Notes under the pieces: model-generated
What the model saw: the letters and a program-made list of their open reading frames with translations, nothing else
What the model was told of the DNA's origin: nothing
Databases searched by the model: none
Position numbers and translations under genes: made by a program
Shown here: positions 63,766 through 64,000 of the stretch, one piece after another
Layout: every line of letters begins with the position of its first letter
How positions within the stretch are numbered: the first letter of the stretch is position 1
NCBI RefSeq assembly: GCF_022867865.1
Contig: NZ_JALIEC010000008.1
Location: 80,374-144,373 of the forward strand
Source: Phaeobacter sp. J2-8
GTDB lineage: Bacteria > Pseudomonadota > Alphaproteobacteria > Rhodobacterales > Rhodobacteraceae
DNA length: 64,000 nt
Reading direction: 5' to 3'

Positions 63766-64000
63766 ATGTCAGACCTTGCCATTGCCCCGCTTGCCGATGC
63801 GCCGGTAAAATCGGCCACGGAACAGGTGTTTGACGCCCTCTATGAAGCGGTGATTTCATTGCAATTGACGCCGGGCACCAAAGTGTCCGAAATCGAGGTT
63901 GCCAAACAGCTGGGTGTGTCTCGTCAACCTGTGCGGGATGCGTTTTTCCGCCTGTCAAACCTTGGGTTTTTGGCGATCCGCCCCCAACGCGCCACGTTGA
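63766..64000 (+). CDS. GntR-family regulator, N-terminal part
   Basis: The first 78 codons from the ATG at 63766 are visible; the rest is beyond the window. They form the winged helix: QVFDALYEAVISLQLTPGTK, then EIEVAKQLGVSRQPVRDAFF and RLSNLGFLAIRPQ. The spacing suits the FCD subfamily. Divergent from uxaC, it is the best candidate for binding the TATRCYAGT motif. Confidence 0.88.
   Translation, partial: MSDLAIAPLADAPVKSATEQVFDALYEAVISLQLTPGTKVSEIEVAKQLGVSRQPVRDAFFRLSNLGFLAIRPQRATL

Noticed and set aside
1..64000. tRNA, rRNA, insertion sequences, prophage
   Set aside because: I looked for transposase-like and integrase-like proteins and for tRNA-like segments and saw none. A tRNAscan or ISfinder search could still find something that I missed.

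Overview
The window looks like part of an extrachromosomal replicon (plasmid or chromid) of a marine alphaproteobacterium of the Rhodobacteraceae (roseobacter) type. The evidence is the repABC partition/replication module, an ectABC-ask ectoine operon, many TRAP transporters, a DUF1403/ScpB-like pair, an AcuI-type reductase, and GC-rich codon use. There are no rRNA, tRNA, transposase or CRISPR features that I can see.

Layout. 1-4825: end of a DoeB-like deacetylase (ectoine breakdown) converging on ectA-ectB-ectC-ask, with a divergent MarR-type EctR. 4826-6679: DUF1190 lipoprotein and a glutathionylspermidine-synthase-like enzyme (YgiB/YgiC pair). 6680-11086: repA-repB-repC with an antisense ctRNA between repB and repC, three close copies of a TTTACC/GGTAAA palindrome that probably serve as parS, and a DnaA box upstream. 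11087-15442: TauE/SafE permease and the pcaIJF end of the beta-ketoadipate pathway with its IclR regulator. 15547-24736: SorC regulator and a polyol (probably xylitol or a related pentitol) ABC importer, dehydrogenase, HAD phosphatase and xylulokinase. 24760-34345: nucleotidyltransferase-fold protein with two identical-arm dyads in front, a TAXI-TRAP transporter, DUF1403/ScpB, aldo/keto reductase, MarR, MerR and an AcuI-like reductase. 34428-45758: GntR regulator and a nine-gene pectin operon (GH4, ABC importer, GH28, GH105, pectinesterase) with an AraC regulator. 45833-51184: two histidine kinases, two response regulators and a solute-binding protein without a permease. 51328-56065: RuBisCO-like protein, FBPase, DUF1537 kinase and an ApnO-like dehydrogenase, which together resemble the D-apionate pathway. 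56146-64000: uronate TRAP transporter, uxuB-, kduD-, kduI- and uxaC-like genes and the start of a GntR regulator.

How it fits together. The right half (34.4-64 kb) reads as one catabolic island for pectic oligosaccharides. An ABC importer takes up oligomers; esterase, GH28, GH105 and GH4 enzymes without clear signal peptides cut them; UxaC, UxuB, KduI and KduD carry galacturonate and unsaturated uronates towards 2-keto-3-deoxygluconate; and the RuBisCO-like cassette would deal with apionate. Apiose is the side sugar of rhamnogalacturonan II and of seagrass apiogalacturonan, so the island may be adapted to apiose-bearing pectin. A short motif, TATRCYAGT, recurs in four promoter regions of this island.

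Caution on sequence quality. At least ten conserved genes are interrupted by what look like single-base insertions or deletions, including repA, repC, both sugar-binding-protein genes and the thiolase (two breaks). In most cases one added or removed base restores the family sequence, so sequencing error is the likelier cause than gene decay.
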